Origin: CAIYYX01 sp035530135
GTDB lineage: Bacteria > Pseudomonadota > Gammaproteobacteria > Burkholderiales > Rhodocyclaceae
Reading direction: 5' to 3'
Assembly: GCA_035530135.1 (NCBI GenBank)
Contig: DATKVJ010000070.1
Span: 1 to 64,000, forward strand
DNA length: 64,000 nt
The notes beneath the pieces are model-generated. The model ran no database searches and was not told where the DNA came from. It worked only from the letters and a program-made list of their open reading frames with translations. Below are positions 7,339-16,457 of the stretch, in pieces. Made by a program: the position numbers and the translations under genes. Each line of letters starts with the position of its first letter. Within the stretch, counting starts at the first letter, position 1.

Positions 7339-10300
7339 TCAGGATACCACCGCCGGCAGCTCGACCAGCCGGCCGATGGCGGCGTAGAAGACCGCCAGGC
7401 GCAGCGGCAGGCCCTCGTCGGCGAAGAGACCGGCGTAGCGCGTGAGCTGGGGCCGGTAGCGCTCGGCGTGGGCGGCGAGTTCCGCCTCGCCTCCTTCGAC
7501 GCTCGCGGTCTTGTAGTCGATGATCCAGCGCGCGCCGCCCTCGACGAAGCTGCGGTCGACGATGTGGGTGGCGATGCGGGCGGCGATCGCGTCCTGACTG
7601 CGCGCGGCGAGCGCCAGCTCGATCGCGCCGCCCTCGCGCTCATCCAGCACCCAGCGCCCGTCACGGCTATCCAGCGTCGCCACGAGACAGGCTTGGGCGC
7701 GGGCGGCACCCGCTCTCGCCTCGGTCGCGCCGTGGCCGCGACGGATGAGCCACAGCGTCATCGCGGCAGCCAGGGAGCGGACCCGCTCGACCGACCAGGC
7801 TGCCGCGCCGTCCTTGGCGATGATCTCCAGGTAGGCATGGACCAGCGTGCCGACGCTGGCCTCGAGCGACCGCGAGCCCGGCTCGGCGCCCGCCTCCGAT
7901 GCGCTGATCGCTGCATCCATCGCCTGCGCCGCCGGCGAGGCGGGCGGACGCCGGTGCAGGATGTCAGCCGCGACGGGCACCGCGGTCCGCACCAGTCTCG
8001 GCACGAAGCGGCGCGATTCGGCGACCGGCTCGGTCGCCGCCTCGACCTGTTCGGCGACCGCCGCGAAGTCCCCGGCGACGGCGGGCCAGAGCAGATCGAG
8101 AGGGCTGCCCGCCGGCTTCACCGCCTCGCCCTCGGCGTTGCTCCGGGCGACGCCGACGAGATGCAGGCTGCGCACCGCGCGCGTCGCGGCGACGTAGAGC
8201 ACGCGCGCCGCCTCGTTGCCCGAGCGCTCCTGCTCCAGCAGGCGCAGGTAGTCGTAGGGCGTGGGCGCACCGTCCTTGGCCCTCCGGGTGAACGGGGCGA
8301 CGACCAGTTGTTCGCTCAGGCCTTCGAGCACCACCTCCTCCCAGAGCATCAGCTCGTGCCCGTCGTTGGGGAGCTTCCTGTGCAGCCCCGGCAGGATGAC
8401 GGTGTCGAACTCCAGGCCCTTGGCCTTGTGGATGGTCATGAACTGCAGCGTGCCGTCGGCCTGGGCGTCGGGCGCGGCGTAGAGCGCATCGACCTCGTCT
8501 TCCAGCCGGTCGAGCTGGAAGCGCCCGGCGGCGTCCAGTTCATCGAGCAGGTCGAGGAAGGCTTTCGCGTCGGCCACCTCGGCCGGCGTGGCCAGGCAGG
8601 CGGCGCCGCCCAGCTTGAGCCAGGTGCCCTCGACCCAGCGGCGCAGGCGCGCGCGGCCCTGATGCGCGAGCGCCTCGTCGAGCACCGCGCGAACATGGGC
8701 GAGACGGCCCCTGCCGTCCTCCGAGAGCCGATCGATCCGGGCCTCGTCCTTGAGCAGTTGCCAGATCGTGGCTCGCTGGTCGTCGGCGGCCAGCGCGTGG
8801 AGATCGGCCAGGGTCAGGCCGCACCAGGGCGCGCGCAGGATCGCGAGCCAACTGATGCGGTCGGCGCGGTGGTTTAGCGCGCGCGTCAGGGACAGCAGAT
8901 CCTGCACCGGCTGGCGCTCACCCAGGCGCTCGATCTCCACCGCCCGGAAGGAGAGTCCCGGCCGGTGCCGGCGGATCTCGGTCACCAGCGCCGCGAGATG
9001 ATTGCGCGCGCGCACCAGCACGGCGATCTGTCGCTGCGGCTCGGCGGCGCGCTCCTCGGCGATGATGGCCAGGATGGTCCGGGCTTCGAGACGGTCGGCC
9101 TCATCGCCGGCGAGCGCGCGCGGCAGGACCAGCGGATGGACATGGACCGCCGCGCCGGGCAGTTCCGCCCGCGTCGCGACGAAGGGACGGTAGCGGATGG
9201 CGCCGGCGGTGGCGCTGTCTTCAAGCGGGAAGACCCGCGCGAAGCCCGCATTCACCCAGTCCACCACCGCCGGACAGGAGCGGTTGTTGCGGCACAGGCG
9301 CAGGCGCTGCAGACGGACGCTGCCGATGCCGGGCGCCGCCGACGGGCCGTCCCTAGGCGGGGCAGTGTAAGACCCGGAGTCCCGCAGGGACGAACCACCG
9401 TCACCCCCTTCCCCGGGAAGGGGGGCGGGGGGCTGGCCCATTCCGGCGACACGCAGGAACAGGCCGACGTCGGCCTTGCGGAAGCGGTAGATCGACTGCA
9501 TCGGATCGCCCACCGCGAACAGGGTGCGGCCGTCATCCGGCTGCCAGCCGGCGGTGAGCCGTTCCAGCAACTGGACCTGGGTCGGGCTGGTGTCCTGGAA
9601 CTCGTCGACCAGCAGATGGCTGATGCGGTAGTCGAGGACGAGGGCCAGATCGCTGGGCGACTCCTCGGAACCCAGGGCGAGCAGCGCGCGCTGCGCCACC
9701 TCGACGAAGTCGGCCTCGCCCGCCTCGTTGAACACCGTCCACAGGGTCGCCGCCGCGAGCTTCAGCAGGCTCGCCAGCGCATCGACGATCCGCCACTCCT
9801 CGGCGCTGTAGCGCGGCTCGGGCAGCCTGCGGATGCGGGCGACGGCGACTTCGACGAGTTCAGCGCCGGGCGCCGCGGCGAGCTCGGCGAGCGCCTGCTG
9901 CAGCGATTTCTTGAAGGGCTCCGAGTCCTTGCCGGGCGGGAAGCCGTCCTTCACCGTGAGCTTCTTGCGCAGGGTGTTCTTGCCGGTCAGCAGCAGTTCG
10001 GCGAGCCCCCGCCACTTCGGCAGACTTTCCGGCGTCGCTTCGAGTGGCGCGTTCCAGTCGAGCAGCGCAGCGATGGGCGCATCCCCGGGCAGGTTCGCGG
10101 CGGCGTAGCGCGCCGCGGCCATCATCAGCGCCTGCAAGCGGGCGGGCAGGCTGGCGGCGGCACGTTCGAGATCGCGTTGCACCAGGATGCGCAGGCCCAG
10201 CTCGGAGCCCTCGCAGGGGCCGTGGGCGAACGTGTGGCGCAGCCACTGGTCGCGCCGGGCGAGCATGGCGACCAGCAGACCGGAGAGGCGTCCGCCGTCG

Positions 10301-10884
10301 TTGTCGAGATGGCGCAGCGCCTCGGCGACAATTGACACAGACCCGGCAGCCGCGGCACCCTCCTCGTCCAGGAGCGCCAGGGTGCGCCGCGCCGCTTCCC
10401 GGTGGAGGCGCTCCGGGTCGTCGCTGATCCTGGGCTGGGAGCCGAAGCGCGAGAGCAGCGGCATCTGCCGGGCGAGGCTGGCGCAGAGCGCATCGATGGT
10501 CAGGATGCGAAGCCGCGCCGGCTCCTCGATCAGCCGCCAGCCGCGGGATTCGGCTGAGCGCAGGGCGGCTAGTGCCAGATCGAAGGTGATGCGCTTGTGG
10601 GCGGCCTCGGGCCGCACGCCGGCGGCCGCCAGCGCCAGGCTGTCCAGGATGCGGCTTTTCATCTCGGCGGCGGCCTTGTTGGTGAAGGTGATGGCGACGA
10701 TCTCCTCGGGATCGTCGACGACTTCGAGCAGGCGCAGATAGCGCTGGCTCAGAAGCTCGGTCTTGCCCGCCCCGGCCGGCGCCTCGACGATGAAGGAGGC
10801 TAGCCCGAGCGCCCGCGCGCGGCTGGCGCGGTCCTCTTCGAGCAGGGCCGCGCTCATGTCCGTGTTCGTCGCCTGCACGCTCAC
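7339..10884 (-). CDS. addA: AddA-like UvrD-family helicase/nuclease
   Basis: A 1181-residue superfamily 1 helicase. Walker A is EAPAGAGKTELLSQ (about residues 34-47), the Walker B/DExx motif is VDEFQDTSPTQ, and the C-terminus carries a RecB-type nuclease motif (WIIDYKTA). With its partner it should process double-strand DNA ends for homologous recombination. The GTG start overlaps the partner's stop by four bases (GTGA), so the two are translationally coupled. The region between FLRVAG and IGSVRL, just before the RNNRS motif, contains about 38 extra low-complexity residues from an in-frame DNA repeat (described separately). The symbol follows the AddA family; an exact orthology is not proven. 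Confidence 0.85.
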   Translation of the reverse strand: MSVQATNTDMSAALLEEDRASRARALGLASFIVEAPAGAGKTELLSQRYLRLLEVVDDPEEIVAITFTNKAAAEMKSRILDSLALAAAGVRPEAAHKRITFDLALAALRSAESRGWRLIEEPARLRILTIDALCASLARQMPLLSRFGSQPRISDDPERLHREAARRTLALLDEEGAAAAGSVSIVAEALRHLDNDGGRLSGLLVAMLARRDQWLRHTFAHGPCEGSELGLRILVQRDLERAAASLPARLQALMMAAARYAAANLPGDAPIAALLDWNAPLEATPESLPKWRGLAELLLTGKNTLRKKLTVKDGFPPGKDSEPFKKSLQQALAELAAAPGAELVEVAVARIRRLPEPRYSAEEWRIVDALASLLKLAAATLWTVFNEAGEADFVEVAQRALLALGSEESPSDLALVLDYRISHLLVDEFQDTSPTQVQLLERLTAGWQPDDGRTLFAVGDPMQSIYRFRKADVGLFLRVAGMGQPPAPLPGEGGDGGSSLRDSGSYTAPPRDGPSAAPGIGSVRLQRLRLCRNNRSCPAVVDWVNAGFARVFPLEDSATAGAIRYRPFVATRAELPGAAVHVHPLVLPRALAGDEADRLEARTILAIIAEERAAEPQRQIAVLVRARNHLAALVTEIRRHRPGLSFRAVEIERLGERQPVQDLLSLTRALNHRADRISWLAILRAPWCGLTLADLHALAADDQRATIWQLLKDEARIDRLSEDGRGRLAHVRAVLDEALAHQGRARLRRWVEGTWLKLGGAACLATPAEVADAKAFLDLLDELDAAGRFQLDRLEDEVDALYAAPDAQADGTLQFMTIHKAKGLEFDTVILPGLHRKLPNDGHELMLWEEVVLEGLSEQLVVAPFTRRAKDGAPTPYDYLRLLEQERSGNEAARVLYVAATRAVRSLHLVGVARSNAEGEAVKPAGSPLDLLWPAVAGDFAAVAEQVEAATEPVAESRRFVPRLVRTAVPVAADILHRRPPASPAAQAMDAAISASEAGAEPGSRSLEASVGTLVHAYLEIIAKDGAAAWSVERVRSLAAAMTLWLIRRGHGATEARAGAARAQACLVATLDSRDGRWVLDEREGGAIELALAARSQDAIAARIATHIVDRSFVEGGARWIIDYKTASVEGGEAELAAHAERYRPQLTRYAGLFADEGLPLRLAVFYAAIGRLVELPAVVS
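9330..9445. repeat. Palindromic repeat inserted in frame in the helicase gene
   Basis: About 115 bases that break an otherwise conserved helicase segment. It contains a perfect 10-bp inverted repeat around one central base (CCCCCTTCCC / GGGAAGGGGG, 9404-9424) and a smaller hairpin (GTCCC-GCA-GGGAC, 9379-9391). On the coding strand it translates to a Gly/Pro/Ser-rich stretch (GQPPAPLPGEGG...) with no stop. The hairpins and length look like a short REP/MITE-type intergenic repeat that has entered a gene without breaking the frame. No second copy was seen in this window. Confidence 0.6.
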
Positions 10885-13640
10885 GCCCCGCTCCCTTCGC
10901 CACCCTCAAGCTGCGCCCGGCGCTCGGCCAGGCGCAACAGCGGTCTCACCTCGCAGTAGTCGAGATCCTGCTCGCGCTCGAAGCTCACCGCCGCGCAGCC
11001 CGCCGCGATCTCGCGCGCGATCGCCTCGATGCGCGCCCGCCAGAGCGCGAGCAGTTCCTCCCAGCCCGCAACGTCCGGGAACAACTTGCGCGCTGCATCG
11101 TCGCCGATGCCGGCCAAGCCGGGCAGCAGACCGCCCTCGGCGGCGATGCCGACGAAGCCGGGTTCCTCCGGCCGCACCCGGGCCAGGGCCACCGCCGCCG
11201 GCTTCGCCTCCGAGGTGATCGCATAGACCGGCAGTTGCGGCTCGGCAATCCGCTCCCCGCCCCAGCTCGCGGCGCTGACCTCGGACCCGGTCTTGTAGTC
11301 GAGGATCACGCGGCGGCCGTCTTCGAGTTCGTCGATGCGATCGACCACCAAGCGCACATCGATGCCGACGATCTGCACCTCCGACGCCTGCTCGCAAGCG
11401 ACGACGCGGAAGGGCAGCGCGCGCTGCGCTTCGACTTCCAGCCAGGCCTGCAGCAGCCGCCGCAATCGTTCGGCTTCCAGCGCCAGGAAGTTGGGCGTCA
11501 GCGCTTCCTCGCGCTTGGCGGTGAAGGCTGCCAGCCCCGCTGCGACGGCCGCCGCCACCGCCGACTGCCGCGCCGCCCCGTCCATGTCCAGCAGCGCCTG
11601 CGAGCCGCGACCGTTCCAGAACTGCTGCAGCACCGCGTGCACCACGGTGCCGCGCTCGGCGGCGTCGAGGCCATCGACCGGCAGCTCCAGCGCTCTCGCG
11701 CCGAGGCGATAGCGGTAGAAGGCCCAGGCCGGGCAGATCGCCTGCGCGCGCAGCAGACTCGTGCCGCCACGCACCACCTCATCGGCCGCCAGCGGCGGTC
11801 CCTGGTGGTCTTCGAGCAGCGCCAGCGTCGCGGTGGCAGCCAGCGTCTCCAGCAGCGGGGGGCTGGCGAAGGACTCGTCGGTCGCGGCCGGCGTGTTGCC
11901 CGAGGCGTCCGCCAAGAGCGGGCTTACCCGCAGCTCGCGGTCGGCCTCGGTCTGCGCCCAGGAAAAGCGCAGCTCGGCGGCACTGCGCATCAGGCGGCGA
12001 TGCACGGCGCGGGCGAACTCGCCCTGCACCTCGGCCGAGGCGTTGGGCGCGCGCGCGTCGCGCTGCAGCCGGGCGGGCAGGAGCGGATTGGGCCGGGCCG
12101 GCGGCGGCCAGAGATGATCGTTCATACCCATCACCCAGAGCCCGTCGAGCGGCACGCCCACCGCCTCGAGCAGGCCCATCACCTCGAGCTGCGGTTCGTT
12201 CTCGGTCTCGGGCTGGAAGATGCGCTCGCGGGCCAGCTGGGTGAGCAGCCGCTTGGCCTCGGCCATGCCCACCCGGCCCTGCACCGCGTCCAACTCGGCG
12301 AGGTCCGCCAGAGCCTCGTGAAAGGCGCGCTGCGCCTGGTATTCGTGGCTGGAGAGCGGACGCTCGCCGGGCCAGGCGGCGGCTTCGAGCAGATGCGCGA
12401 AGGCCGCCGCCCAGGCGGACGGCACCTGGCGCGCAGGCTGCGCCCCGAGCGCGGCCTGGAACGCGGCGAGGTCGCCGACGAGGCGCGAGACCGAACCGTC
12501 CTCGTTCCGCTGCGCGAAGCGCAGCAGGCGCTCCAGCGAGACGGTGGGCGGCAGCCGCTCGCGCATCCGCGCATCCAGCCGCGCGCGGCCGTCGGCCTCG
12601 CTGATGGCCGCCGACCAGTGAGGCTGGTTGAGCAGCGCGCCGAGAGCCTGCAGCTCGATGCGCCGCGGCTGGGCGGCGATGCCGACGAGGGCGAGCGCCG
12701 CGGCGACGATGGGCTGGCCGGACAGCGGCAGGCCGAGCGAGAAGTTGTAGCGGCGCGGCCGCTCGGCCTGCCCCGGGCTCGCGGCCTCGGGGTCGAGCGC
12801 GTCGTCGAGGATCGCGGCCAGGCGCTGGCGCAGGGCCGAGAGCTCGGGCACGACGATGCCCAGCCGCGCTCCCGGGTTTTCCGTCAAGCGCTGGCGCGCC
12901 CAGCCCGCGGCGGCGCGGCACTCCGCCTCGCGGTCGGGCAGCGCGTGGATGAACGCTGCCGCGGGCTCGCCGGTTCGGCCCAGTTCCAGTTCGGCGACCT
13001 GCACGCCGCGCGCTTGTAACACCCCGATCAGCAGGAGTTCCTGCGGGTTGTACCGGTCGAAGCCGGCGAACACCAGTTCGCGCGGCAGGCGGCCGGCGCC
13101 GGCGGCGATGCGCTCGATCTGCCAGTCGAGATGGCGGGCGGGCTCGAACCAGCCGGCGTCGTTGCACACCCGCCGGAACTCCTCGCGCCAGGAGAGGAAG
13201 GCCCGGCCCTCCTCGGTCTGTCCGGCGCCGGCCACGCGGATCCGCCAGGTCTCGCACAGCGCGTTGGCTTGCGCCGCCGCCTCGGCCAGGCCCTCGGTGT
13301 CGAACAAGGGATCCGTCAGCGGGTCGTCGGCGCCGCCGGCCGTGATCGCGCGCTCCCAGAGGATGCGCTCCTGCAGCGCCGAGAGCGGCCGGCGCTGCGC
13401 GGCGGCGGCCGGGATCCCGCCCGCGAGCAGCGCCTCGTCGATCAGGCCGTCCAGCCACTGCGCCAGCGTCTGCGCCGGCAGCGGCTGCCAGCGCGCCAGG
13501 CCGCGCGCCATCCGGGCGCGGTCGTGGGCCAGGCGCAGGCTGCGCGCCAGGCGATGGGTGGAACACAGCACCGGCGCATCGGCGGGGAGTTCTGCCAGGG
13601 TCGGGCGCGCGGCGAAAGCGGGGGAAGCCATCGCCGCCAT
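10881..13640 (-). CDS. AddB-like nuclease, probable DNA repair protein
   Basis: A 919-residue protein with an AddB/RecB-like PD-(D/E)XK nuclease at the C-terminus: GRRVILDYKTGSEVS (about residues 775-790) is the catalytic Asp...Asp-x-Lys segment. The N-terminal half resembles an inactivated helicase fold; I see no Walker A. This matches a family of about 900 residues known in betaproteobacteria as a probable DNA repair protein paired with a UvrD-like helicase, as here. The start at 13640 lacks a clear ribosome site; a second ATG at 13631 is equally possible. It is transcribed just ahead of the helicase. Confidence 0.8.
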   Translation of the reverse strand: MAAMASPAFAARPTLAELPADAPVLCSTHRLARSLRLAHDRARMARGLARWQPLPAQTLAQWLDGLIDEALLAGGIPAAAAQRRPLSALQERILWERAITAGGADDPLTDPLFDTEGLAEAAAQANALCETWRIRVAGAGQTEEGRAFLSWREEFRRVCNDAGWFEPARHLDWQIERIAAGAGRLPRELVFAGFDRYNPQELLLIGVLQARGVQVAELELGRTGEPAAAFIHALPDREAECRAAAGWARQRLTENPGARLGIVVPELSALRQRLAAILDDALDPEAASPGQAERPRRYNFSLGLPLSGQPIVAAALALVGIAAQPRRIELQALGALLNQPHWSAAISEADGRARLDARMRERLPPTVSLERLLRFAQRNEDGSVSRLVGDLAAFQAALGAQPARQVPSAWAAAFAHLLEAAAWPGERPLSSHEYQAQRAFHEALADLAELDAVQGRVGMAEAKRLLTQLARERIFQPETENEPQLEVMGLLEAVGVPLDGLWVMGMNDHLWPPPARPNPLLPARLQRDARAPNASAEVQGEFARAVHRRLMRSAAELRFSWAQTEADRELRVSPLLADASGNTPAATDESFASPPLLETLAATATLALLEDHQGPPLAADEVVRGGTSLLRAQAICPAWAFYRYRLGARALELPVDGLDAAERGTVVHAVLQQFWNGRGSQALLDMDGAARQSAVAAAVAAGLAAFTAKREEALTPNFLALEAERLRRLLQAWLEVEAQRALPFRVVACEQASEVQIVGIDVRLVVDRIDELEDGRRVILDYKTGSEVSAASWGGERIAEPQLPVYAITSEAKPAAVALARVRPEEPGFVGIAAEGGLLPGLAGIGDDAARKLFPDVAGWEELLALWRARIEAIAREIAAGCAAVSFEREQDLDYCEVRPLLRLAERRAQLEGGEGSGA

Positions 13641-13641
13641 G

Positions 13642-13773
13642 TTACAGGGGGGACCCGGCTCCCGGCACGAACAGCGTGAACGACAGGTAGAGGATGACGA
13701 TCAGCCAGAAGATCAGCGGGTCGGGGTCGCGGCTGAAATCACGGCACTGCTGGGCGAGGAAATCTTGAGACAC
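13642..13773 (-). CDS. Small single-pass membrane protein
   Basis: A 43-residue protein starting at GTG 13773 (MSQDFLAQQCRDF), preceded by a strong ribosome site (GGGAGGA, seven bases before the GTG). It has a charged N-terminus, the segment SRDPDPLIFWLIVILYLSFTL with one membrane span, and a short periplasmic-type tail. The stop lies one base before the AddB-like start region, so it could be the first gene of that operon. No family is recognised; the ribosome site and membrane segment are the evidence that it is real. Confidence 0.5.
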   Translation of the reverse strand: MSQDFLAQQCRDFSRDPDPLIFWLIVILYLSFTLFVPGAGSPL

Positions 13774-13853
13774 GGCTTGGTCCTCCCGTTGAATGATGGA
13801 GGACATTGTCCGCGGCGCGAGGCTCATGGCGTGAGCCTGGCGCAGGATGCTTC

Positions 13854-14915
13854 TCAGCTCTGGATCTTCCTGATCAGATGCTTCTCCACCCAGCCCTCGA
13901 AACCGTCGCCGCGGATGAAGATGAAGCCGTCCTTCTCCTTGCCCTCGACCACGGCCTCGCCGCCCCGCTGGAAGAATTGGGCTGCGGGCTTCGCGCTGGC
14001 GGTCGGCGAGGTGTAGACGCGGATCCTGGCGATCTTCGGCTGCACCACGTCGCCCTCCTCGAAGCTGGCGCCGGCGCGGGTCACGGTCCCGGCTTCCTGC
14101 TTCAGCGACGTCGTGTCCCGGTTCAACTCGGGCGAGCCGCGGGTGGCGGCGACGACGTTGTTGTAGGCATTGAGGAAGGCGGAGGCGACCACCTTGCCCT
14201 CGGCGGTGCTCTCGTAGGCGCCCAGGCCGATCGCGCCGCCGGCGCCGCCCAGGATGCCGCCCAGCGCCCAGTCGGTCTTCTCCGAACTGCCCTGGGCAGC
14301 GGCGACCTGGACGCCGCTGCGGGTGTCGGCCAGGATCAGCGTGGTCTGCGCCTGCTTGAACCTGACGCCGCCGGCGATCGCGCCCGCCACCCGGCCGAGC
14401 GGGCCGAACAGCCCGCCGATGGCGCTCGTGACGCCGCCGCCGACGCCGCCGGCATTGTTGTCCGAGAACACCACCTCGGGCGTCAACACGAAATCGGCGC
14501 TGGCCATCTGGCCGCCGCCCATGTTGCTGCCGGCGCGCGCCAGTCCGCCTTCCGCGAGATGGCGTTCCTGCATGATGTTCTTCATCGCGACGCCGCGCTC
14601 GACCACGACGAAGCAGTTCGACTGCTGGATCATCAGGCGCAGCAGGCCGGTGGGCGAAGGCAGGCGGTAGGACATCAGCGCCCGCTGGATCGCGTCCTGA
14701 GGTTCATAGACGGCGATCTTGCCGAAGGGCCGGTCGCAGTGCTCCAGCGTCGGTGCGGCGTTCTGGCCGCCGTTCACGCCGGCGGCGCCGGTCACCTGGC
14801 CCGAAGCGTCCGCGCTGCCCTGCTGGTAGCCGGTATCGAATGCCAGGGCGCCGCTTGAAATTGCGAGCGACGAAGCCGCGACGAGCGCGGCGATGGATTT
14901 CCGGAAGACGTTCAT
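13854..14915 (-). CDS. CsgG-family secretion/assembly protein with SH3-like tail
   Basis: A 353-residue exported protein. The signal peptide is cleaved after GALA (about residue 25) with no lipobox Cys, unlike E. coli CsgG. The body matches the CsgG curli-assembly family: CDRPFGKIAVYEP, LLRLMIQQSNCFVVVERG and the Gly-rich segments GGVTSAIGG and GGILGGAGGAIGLG. The last 70 residues (RIRVYTSPTASAKPAAQFF ... GWVEKHLI) look like a bacterial SH3 domain. CsgG forms an outer-membrane pore for curli subunits, but no csgA/B/E/F genes are visible, so a curli role is not supported. It is transcribed alone. Confidence 0.8.
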   Translation of the reverse strand: MNVFRKSIAALVAASSLAISSGALAFDTGYQQGSADASGQVTGAAGVNGGQNAAPTLEHCDRPFGKIAVYEPQDAIQRALMSYRLPSPTGLLRLMIQQSNCFVVVERGVAMKNIMQERHLAEGGLARAGSNMGGGQMASADFVLTPEVVFSDNNAGGVGGGVTSAIGGLFGPLGRVAGAIAGGVRFKQAQTTLILADTRSGVQVAAAQGSSEKTDWALGGILGGAGGAIGLGAYESTAEGKVVASAFLNAYNNVVAATRGSPELNRDTTSLKQEAGTVTRAGASFEEGDVVQPKIARIRVYTSPTASAKPAAQFFQRGGEAVVEGKEKDGFIFIRGDGFEGWVEKHLIRKIQS

Positions 14916-15025
14916 GATGAACCTCGCGCATGATGGTGGGATGATCGACGCTGCCGCAGCTTCGGAGCGGCTGCGTGCCGGGATTATGCCATCATCATTT
15001 TCCGCCGTACAGGCGGCGGGCTCTG

Positions 15026-16447
15026 CTATTCGCGCGGCAGGGTCTGCATTTCCGGCGCCTGGACGCTGCGCGGGATGGCCTCCACCGGGGAGAGATCCCG
15101 GATCTCCTTGTCCCCGGAAGCGGCCTTCAAGTCGCGGAACTTGCGCGCCGAGACCAGCACCCGGGATTCGAGCGTCGCCACCGACTTGTTGTAGGCGCCG
15201 ACGGCGTTGCCGATGTGTTTGCCGACGTCGCCCCAGTGGTCGGCCAGCACCGCCAGGCGCTCGTAAAGTTCACGCCCGAGCGCGCTGATCTCCTGCGCGT
15301 TGGCCGCCAGCGCCTCCTGCTGCCAGCCGAAGGCGACGGCGCGGAGCAGCGCGATCAGCGTGGTCGGCGTGGCCAGGATCACCTTCTGCTCGACGCCGTA
15401 CTCGATCAGGCTGGGGTCGGCTTCGAGCGCAGCGGAATAGAAGGTCTCGCCCGGCAGGAAGAGCACGACGAAGTCGGGAGAGGGCTGGAACTGCTCCTGG
15501 TAGGACTTGCGCCCGAGCTTGACCAGGTGGTCCTTGACCTGGCGGGCGTGATCCTGGAGCTTTCTCTTCCTCGCGCCCTCGTCCTCGGTCTCCAGCGCGT
15601 CGAGATAGGCGGCGAGCGGCGCCTTGGCGTCGACCACGATGTTCTTGCCGCCGGGCAGCTTGATGATCATGTCCGGACGCAGCCGGCCTTCCTCGGTGTC
15701 GGTGCTCTCCTGCTCGAAGAAGTCGCAGTGCTCCAACATGCCCGCCATCTCGACCACGCGCTTCAACTGCAGCTCGCCCCAGCGCCCGCGCGTCTGCGGC
15801 GCGCGCAGCGCCTTGACCAGGTTCGCGGTCTCCTGCTTCAATTGCCCCTGCGACTCGGCCAGCGCCTTGACCTGCTCGGTCAGGGTGGCGTAGGCGTTCT
15901 CGCGCGTCTGCTCGACCTGACGGATCTGCTGCTCGAACTTCTCCAGCGTGGTCTTCACCGGCGCCACCAGCTCGCCGATCGCCTGCTGGCGCTTCTCCAG
16001 CTCGCCTGCGGCCGTCACCTGGTACTTCTCCAGCGTGGCGCGGGCGAGCTCCAGGAAGGACTGGTTGTTCACCTGCAAGGCCTCGGCCGAGAGCGCCTTG
16101 AAGGCGTCGGCGAAGGAAGTCCTGGCCTCCTCCAGCGCCGCCAGCTTCTCGCCGGCGACGGCGCGCTGCTGTTCCAGCGTGGTGAGCAATTCGACCTCGT
16201 GCGCGCGCAGGTCGGCGACGTTGTGGCGCAGCACCTCGGCGGCGCCGTGGGCCTCGGCCAGATCGACGCGCAGGCGCAGCAGCTCCTCCTCGCGCGCCCT
16301 CACCCGCTCGGTCAGCGTCGCCAGTTGCGCGTCCTGCTCGGCCCGGCCCTGGGCGCGGGCCTCGCGCAAGCGGGTCGAGAACAGCCAGCCGGCGAGCACG
16401 GCGGCCAGGGCGGCGCCGGCCGCGAGTGCCAGTACGATGGTTTCCAT
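15026..16447 (-). CDS. rmuC: DNA recombination protein RmuC
   Basis: A 473-residue protein with an N-terminal membrane anchor (residues 3-22), a long coiled coil rich in Glu/Leu/Arg (about 25-200) and the RmuC nuclease-like core (RGRWGELQLKRVVEMAGML, then KLPGGKNIVVDAKAPLAAYL and VVLFLPGETFYSAALEADPS). The residues D/xDAK of the core are intact. RmuC limits certain DNA rearrangements such as inversions. Start ATG 16447. It lies 10 bases before the sensor kinase on the transcript from that system and may be read through from it. Confidence 0.9.
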   Translation of the reverse strand: METIVLALAAGAALAAVLAGWLFSTRLREARAQGRAEQDAQLATLTERVRAREEELLRLRVDLAEAHGAAEVLRHNVADLRAHEVELLTTLEQQRAVAGEKLAALEEARTSFADAFKALSAEALQVNNQSFLELARATLEKYQVTAAGELEKRQQAIGELVAPVKTTLEKFEQQIRQVEQTRENAYATLTEQVKALAESQGQLKQETANLVKALRAPQTRGRWGELQLKRVVEMAGMLEHCDFFEQESTDTEEGRLRPDMIIKLPGGKNIVVDAKAPLAAYLDALETEDEGARKRKLQDHARQVKDHLVKLGRKSYQEQFQPSPDFVVLFLPGETFYSAALEADPSLIEYGVEQKVILATPTTLIALLRAVAFGWQQEALAANAQEISALGRELYERLAVLADHWGDVGKHIGNAVGAYNKSVATLESRVLVSARKFRDLKAASGDKEIRDLSPVEAIPRSVQAPEMQTLPRE

Positions 16448-16457
16448 GGCCGCGATT

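Noticed and set aside
9404..9425. The GC-rich palindrome as a transcription terminator
   Set aside because: It lies inside a coding gene, keeps the frame and is not followed by a T-run in the coding direction.
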